From NCBI GenBank assembly GCA_002343445.1, contig DDSP01000024.1, forward strand, positions 1 through 44,592: a DNA stretch of 44,592 nt, written 5' to 3'. A model generated the notes under the pieces. The model was not told the origin of the DNA, did no database searches, and saw only the letters and a list, made by a program, of their open reading frames with translations. Shown here piece by piece: positions 41,422 through 44,592 of the stretch; position 1 is the first letter of the stretch; each line of letters starts with the position of its first letter. Origin of the DNA: Chthonomonas sp. UBA2387. Its GTDB lineage: Bacteria; Armatimonadota; Fimbriimonadia; Fimbriimonadales; Fimbriimonadaceae. The position numbers and the translations under genes are program-made.

Positions 41422-42474
41422 CTAGACCCCCGCCTCCCTTTGCTTCATGTACTGGTCGTACAACGCCTCGCCGAACCGCACCACGCCGCCGCCGGCACCG
41501 TTTCGGAAGACGAACACGGTCACCTTGTCGTCCAGGTTGCGGATGACGAAAGACGTGAACCCGTGGGTGCCGCCGCTGTGGTCCACGATGCGCTTGCCGT
41601 TGCGGACCTCCGGGAACCAGCCCATACCGTAAGGGATCTCCTTGCCGTCGTTCAGCTTGGAACGCGTCCACTGCTGTTGCTTGATCGCATCGCTGAGCAG
41701 GTCGGTGCGGTGGAGGGCGGCCTGCCACTTCGCGTAGTCGGTCACGCTGGTTATGATGCCGCCGCTCCCGTCGTACTGCTCCGGTCGCAGCGGCAACGCG
41801 TTGAGGTGCGTCCCGCTCTGCCACGAGTAGCCGTCCGCGCGGTGCGGCACAAGCGTCGAGAGCGTGTAGTACTGCGACTGGGTCATGCCGAGCGGCTTGA
41901 AGATGCGTTGGGCCACGAACTCCCGAAGGCTGGAGCCGCTGACTTTGCCGACGATCATGCCGAGCACCGAGTAGGCGAAGTTGTTGTACCGATAGGCAGT
42001 CCCGGGTTCGGCATCGAGCGGCAACCTCCAAAACAAGGCTAGGAATTGCGAGTCGCTGTACGCGCGCCCCATGTCGAACAGGTTGGAGTCTGGGATGCCG
42101 GAGGTGTGGGAGAGCAGGTGCTTCACGCGAACCGCCGACCACTGTTCGGGCGCGTCCGGCAGGACGTCCACCACCCGCGTTTCGAGCGTCAGCTTGCCCT
42201 CCTCGATGAGCTTGAGCGCCGACGCTGCACAGAACGCTTTGCTCATGCTGGCGATGCGGAAGACCGTTTTGTCCGTCACGGGGGTCATCGTTTCCAGGTT
42301 CGCGTAACCGTAGGTGCGGACGATCTTCAGGGTCTCGCCCTCCATGATGCCGATGGCCATGCCGGGGATGTGCTCGGCTTCCATGTTGGCGCGGGCCATA
42401 TCGTCGATGGCGTCCGCGGTCGCCAGGGCCGAGGCAAAGGCTGCGAGAACGAGCCAGATGAGCTTGAGGCGCAT
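41422..42474 (-). CDS. Serine hydrolase, beta-lactamase family (class C/S12)
   Basis: Exported penicillin-binding-type hydrolase of 350 residues. The signal peptide (about 1-22) ends ALATA. The active-site SxxK is Ser76-Met-Ser-Lys79 (RIASMSKAF). The YxN motif is RYNNFAYS, and HSGGTHG is the KTG-equivalent. HLLSHTSGIPD is also typical. Likely roles are peptidoglycan or small ester/amide hydrolysis; beta-lactam resistance is not implied. ATG 42474 lies seven bases after TATCCT (complement of 42482-42487). Confidence 0.92.
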   Translation of the reverse strand: MRLKLIWLVLAAFASALATADAIDDMARANMEAEHIPGMAIGIMEGETLKIVRTYGYANLETMTPVTDKTVFRIASMSKAFCAASALKLIEEGKLTLETRVVDVLPDAPEQWSAVRVKHLLSHTSGIPDSNLFDMGRAYSDSQFLALFWRLPLDAEPGTAYRYNNFAYSVLGMIVGKVSGSSLREFVAQRIFKPLGMTQSQYYTLSTLVPHRADGYSWQSGTHLNALPLRPEQYDGSGGIITSVTDYAKWQAALHRTDLLSDAIKQQQWTRSKLNDGKEIPYGMGWFPEVRNGKRIVDHSGGTHGFTSFVIRNLDDKVTVFVFRNGAGGGVVRFGEALYDQYMKQREAGV

Positions 42475-42481
42475 GGATGGC

Positions 42482-42487
42482 AGGATA
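42482..42487 (-). promoter_or_regulatory. -10 element of the serine hydrolase gene
   Basis: TATCCT on the minus strand (complement of 42482-42487), seven bases before ATG 42474, with no ribosome binding site in between. Confidence 0.45.
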
Positions 42488-42536
42488 TCCCATCGGGCGT
42501 GCCGCACCCACGCAACCTCTCGGCACTAGGGCCGGT

Positions 42537-42998
42537 ATGTGGGGTGTGCGACCGTGGCTCGCTCTGTGGCCCTTGGCGCTCTGGGCGCTTGCGATCTTCA
42601 TCGCGTCGTGCTTCGTGGTCGGTGTGCCGCAGTTCTTGGCCGCCGTGAATGCGGTGTTGCCCGATGACGAGTCCAAAGCCCGCTTCGCCGAGTTCTGGCG
42701 GCAGTATTGGTGGGTGGTCGTCAAGGGTTTCCACGCGTTCGAGTTCGCCGTGATCTTCTGGTTGGCCAACAGTTCGCTGCGTCGGTTCGATCGCGCCAAG
42801 ACACCGCCGCGTGAACGCGCCAACCGCTGGTACTGGGTCGTGGCGTGGTTCATCGCGGTCGGCTACGGCGCCCTCGACGAGTGGCACCAGTCGTTCGTGC
42901 CCGAGCGGGGGGCGTTGATCCGGGACTTCTTGGTGGACACGGGAGGTGCAAGCGTGGCGCTGTTGGTCAGCGTGGCGCGCTCGCGCCGAAGGGGCTAG
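42537..42998 (+). CDS. VanZ family membrane protein
   Basis: The 153-residue protein has several hydrophobic segments (about 8-33, 57-77, 98-115, 133-147) and the VanZ-type motif YGALDEWHQSFVPERG followed by RDFLVDTGGASVAL. VanZ proteins can lower teicoplanin susceptibility in some bacteria, but most family members have no proven role. The stop codon shares the bases CTAG with the stop codon of the convergent GT4 gene. Confidence 0.88.
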   Translation: MWGVRPWLALWPLALWALAIFIASCFVVGVPQFLAAVNAVLPDDESKARFAEFWRQYWWVVVKGFHAFEFAVIFWLANSSLRRFDRAKTPPRERANRWYWVVAWFIAVGYGALDEWHQSFVPERGALIRDFLVDTGGASVALLVSVARSRRRG

Positions 42999-44071
42999 GA
43001 CAGCATCTCGGTGACAGCCGCTTGGTACCGCGAACGGAACACCTCGGCATCGAACCGAGCCGCCTGAGCCTTCAGGACAGCGGCATCGAACGTCCGGCCC
43101 TGCAGGGCCAGCACGCCCGCCGCGAGCGCTTCGCCCGTCTGTTCGTGAATCTGGACCCCGCACTCGGGAGTCACGGTCTCGGACGAACCGCCGGCCCCCA
43201 AGGCCACCACCGGCAGGCCGGCCGCCAACGACTCCACGGGCACGATTCCGAAGTCCTCGTAAGCTGGGAAGAGCGTGCAGAGCGAGCGCTCCATGAGCGC
43301 CATCAGGTCGGGATCATCCAGACGTCCGTGGAACACGACGTGCTTCAACCCCTGCGCCTGTTGCTCCAAGGCGGCTCGCATGGGCCCGTTGCCGACGATG
43401 TTCAGCTTGATTCCCGTGGCCCGAGCCGCTTCGATCCCGAGGTCCACACGCTTGTAGGGGATCAGGCGGCCCCACATGAGCATGCCTTCGTCGTCGGATT
43501 TCCGGTGCACGACGGACCACTTGCGCGTATCGACCGGGGGGTAGACGACCGCGTGTGGCTCGCGACCGTAGAAGCGCCGGATGCGCTCGGCGGTCGTCTC
43601 CGAGTTAGCCAGAATCACGTCGGCGGTGCGGGAAGCGGCCAGATCGGCCGCACGCATCCGCCGCGCGAACAACGACTGCGGAAACCCGCTCATCCGCTTG
43701 TCCACCTCGGGCATCCACAGGCTGCGGATGGGCGTGTGGTAGTAGCAGAGCATCTTTGCGCCCGCCGGCTTGCGAACGTGGTGGGCGAACGAATGGCTGT
43801 CCACGAGCAGCGCATCGAACCCGCCGAAGTCCATCGAGCGGTAGGCACCGGGTGCGAATGGCGCGTAAACGTAGTGCTTGGTGTGCGCGAGCGGCATCCG
43901 ATCGATCCACGTCGTCCGCACCTCGCGGCCCTTCAAGAACGGATAGGCGGCTGGGTTGAACTGGCTGGTGAAGATCGGGCCCTCGTACAACTCGCAGACG
44001 TGGCGGAACATCTCCTCCGCCCCGCCGAACACGGCCATCCAATCGTGGACCAGCGCGTACCGGTGTGCCAT
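42995..44071 (-). CDS. GT4 family glycosyltransferase
   Basis: The 358-residue GT-B protein has an N-terminal HDWMAVFGGAEEM (acceptor-side loop), a middle ILANSETTAERIRRFYGR and a C-terminal donor domain with MLMWGRLIPYKRVDLGIEA, IVGNGPMR, and the nucleotide-sugar signature EDFGIVPVESLAAGLPVVA. It should add a sugar to an exopolysaccharide or lipid-linked glycan. Its ATG overlaps the glyQ stop codon in TGATG. Whether its function has any link to glycyl-tRNA synthetase is unknown; co-transcription with it is very likely. Confidence 0.92.
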   Translation of the reverse strand: MAHRYALVHDWMAVFGGAEEMFRHVCELYEGPIFTSQFNPAAYPFLKGREVRTTWIDRMPLAHTKHYVYAPFAPGAYRSMDFGGFDALLVDSHSFAHHVRKPAGAKMLCYYHTPIRSLWMPEVDKRMSGFPQSLFARRMRAADLAASRTADVILANSETTAERIRRFYGREPHAVVYPPVDTRKWSVVHRKSDDEGMLMWGRLIPYKRVDLGIEAARATGIKLNIVGNGPMRAALEQQAQGLKHVVFHGRLDDPDLMALMERSLCTLFPAYEDFGIVPVESLAAGLPVVALGAGGSSETVTPECGVQIHEQTGEALAAGVLALQGRTFDAAVLKAQAARFDAEVFRSRYQAAVTEMLS

Positions 44072-44592
44072 CACGCGGGAGCGGTCGTCTTGAACTGCTC
44101 CACGTACCGCAAGCAGCATGCCCGCACTCGGGCGCGGATGCGGTTGATGTAGGCCGCGCGCTGCTGCGCACTGACGGCGCCCCGAGCGTCGAGCAGGTTG
44201 AACACGTGCGAAGCCTTCAGTGCAAAGTCGTAGGCGGGATAAACGAGCGCCATCGGTCCTGCGTCAGCCGGCACGTCGGACTCGGTTGGCTCCGTGGTCA
44301 GGATGCCGAGGTCGCCGTTCCAGTAGACGGGGGTTTCGATGATGCGCTTGCTCTCGGCCTCGAACATGTCGAATAGCTGGCCGAGCATGGCCGTATCGGC
44401 GACTTCGAAGTTGTAGACGTTGTGCTGCATCTCCAACTGCCACTCGGCCTTGCGGTAGCTGGTCGCCTCGTTCCACATCAAGTCCTCCCAGAACGAGTGC
44501 TGGTTGTTGAGCATCAGGCCGAGCCGCTCGGGGCCATAAGTGATCTCGACGCAAACGGGGTCGCATTCGATGCCGCCCATCTGCTGGAAGAA
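44071..44592 (-). CDS. glyQ: Glycyl-tRNA synthetase alpha subunit, C-terminal part (partial)
   Basis: The gene enters from the right edge, so its 5' part is missing. The visible 173 residues begin FFQQMGGIECDPVCVEITYG, continue with ERLGLMLN and WNEATSYRKAEWQLEMQHNVYNFEVADTAMLGQLFDMFEAESKR, and end in the helix NRIRARVRACCLRYVEQ. These match the alpha subunit of the alpha2beta2 bacterial enzyme. The beta subunit gene, often next, does not follow; the GT4 gene does. Confidence 0.95.
   Translation of the reverse strand, partial: FFQQMGGIECDPVCVEITYGPERLGLMLNNQHSFWEDLMWNEATSYRKAEWQLEMQHNVYNFEVADTAMLGQLFDMFEAESKRIIETPVYWNGDLGILTTEPTESDVPADAGPMALVYPAYDFALKASHVFNLLDARGAVSAQQRAAYINRIRARVRACCLRYVEQFKTTAPA

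Overview
The window is GC-rich, densely packed bacterial chromosome. The gene content is mostly housekeeping: flagellin, MetX, HutG/HutI, HrcA, GyrA, SerS, an LpxH-like hydrolase, a ribosomal protein cluster, Idi and GlyQ. An LpxH-like enzyme, a secretin and lipoproteins point to a cell with an outer membrane. The protein flavour and promoter style look like Armatimonadota (Fimbriimonadia-like), but that placement is inferred from general resemblance; no marker tree was computed.

Layout. 1-487: non-coding DNA with a ~67 bp direct repeat and a long flagellin leader. 488-5231 (+): flagellin and its terminator, then metX-hutG-hutI; hutG and hutI give the end of histidine degradation. 5267-6001 (+): an AT-richer DUF2971 gene with its own consensus promoter. 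6168-8781: an orphan sugar-binding lipoprotein convergent with a GalE/D-lyxose-isomerase fusion. 8800-12776 (-): a secretin, a large exported Ig-like protein and a small exported protein. 12979-15677: hrcA divergent from a GNAT gene, then gpmA and tRNA-Thr(CGT). 15691-20354: a small lipoprotein divergent from a penicillin-acylase-family enzyme, then a DUF2334 lipoprotein. 20505-26980 (-): gyrA, a Phd/VapC-type toxin-antitoxin module, a UDP-glucuronate-decarboxylase-like epimerase coupled to serS, and an LpxH-like hydrolase. 27053-28940: fluC divergent from namZ, and a 54-residue ORF. 29239-35761 (+): rplC-rplD-rplW-rplB-rpsS-rplV-rpsC-rplP-rpmC-rpsQ-rplN-rplX-rplE. 35827-44592: a BTAD/NB-ARC regulator divergent from idi, a dienelactone hydrolase, a ceramidase-like protein, a GT2 glycosyltransferase, a serine hydrolase, a VanZ protein, a GT4 glycosyltransferase and the 3' part of glyQ.

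The strongest cross-cutting signal is promoter architecture. About seventeen genes have a TANNNT-like -10 hexamer ending only 6-10 bases before the start codon. That predicts leaderless or nearly leaderless mRNAs, used alongside conventional leadered genes (flagellin, metX, gyrA, the ribosomal operon). Other points of interest are the GalE/lyxose-isomerase fusion, an antitoxin ORF with two Phd-like domains and two matching palindromes, a GyrA whose quinolone-contact positions are Gln and Pro, the secretin neighbourhood, and a convergent 152-base coding overlap.
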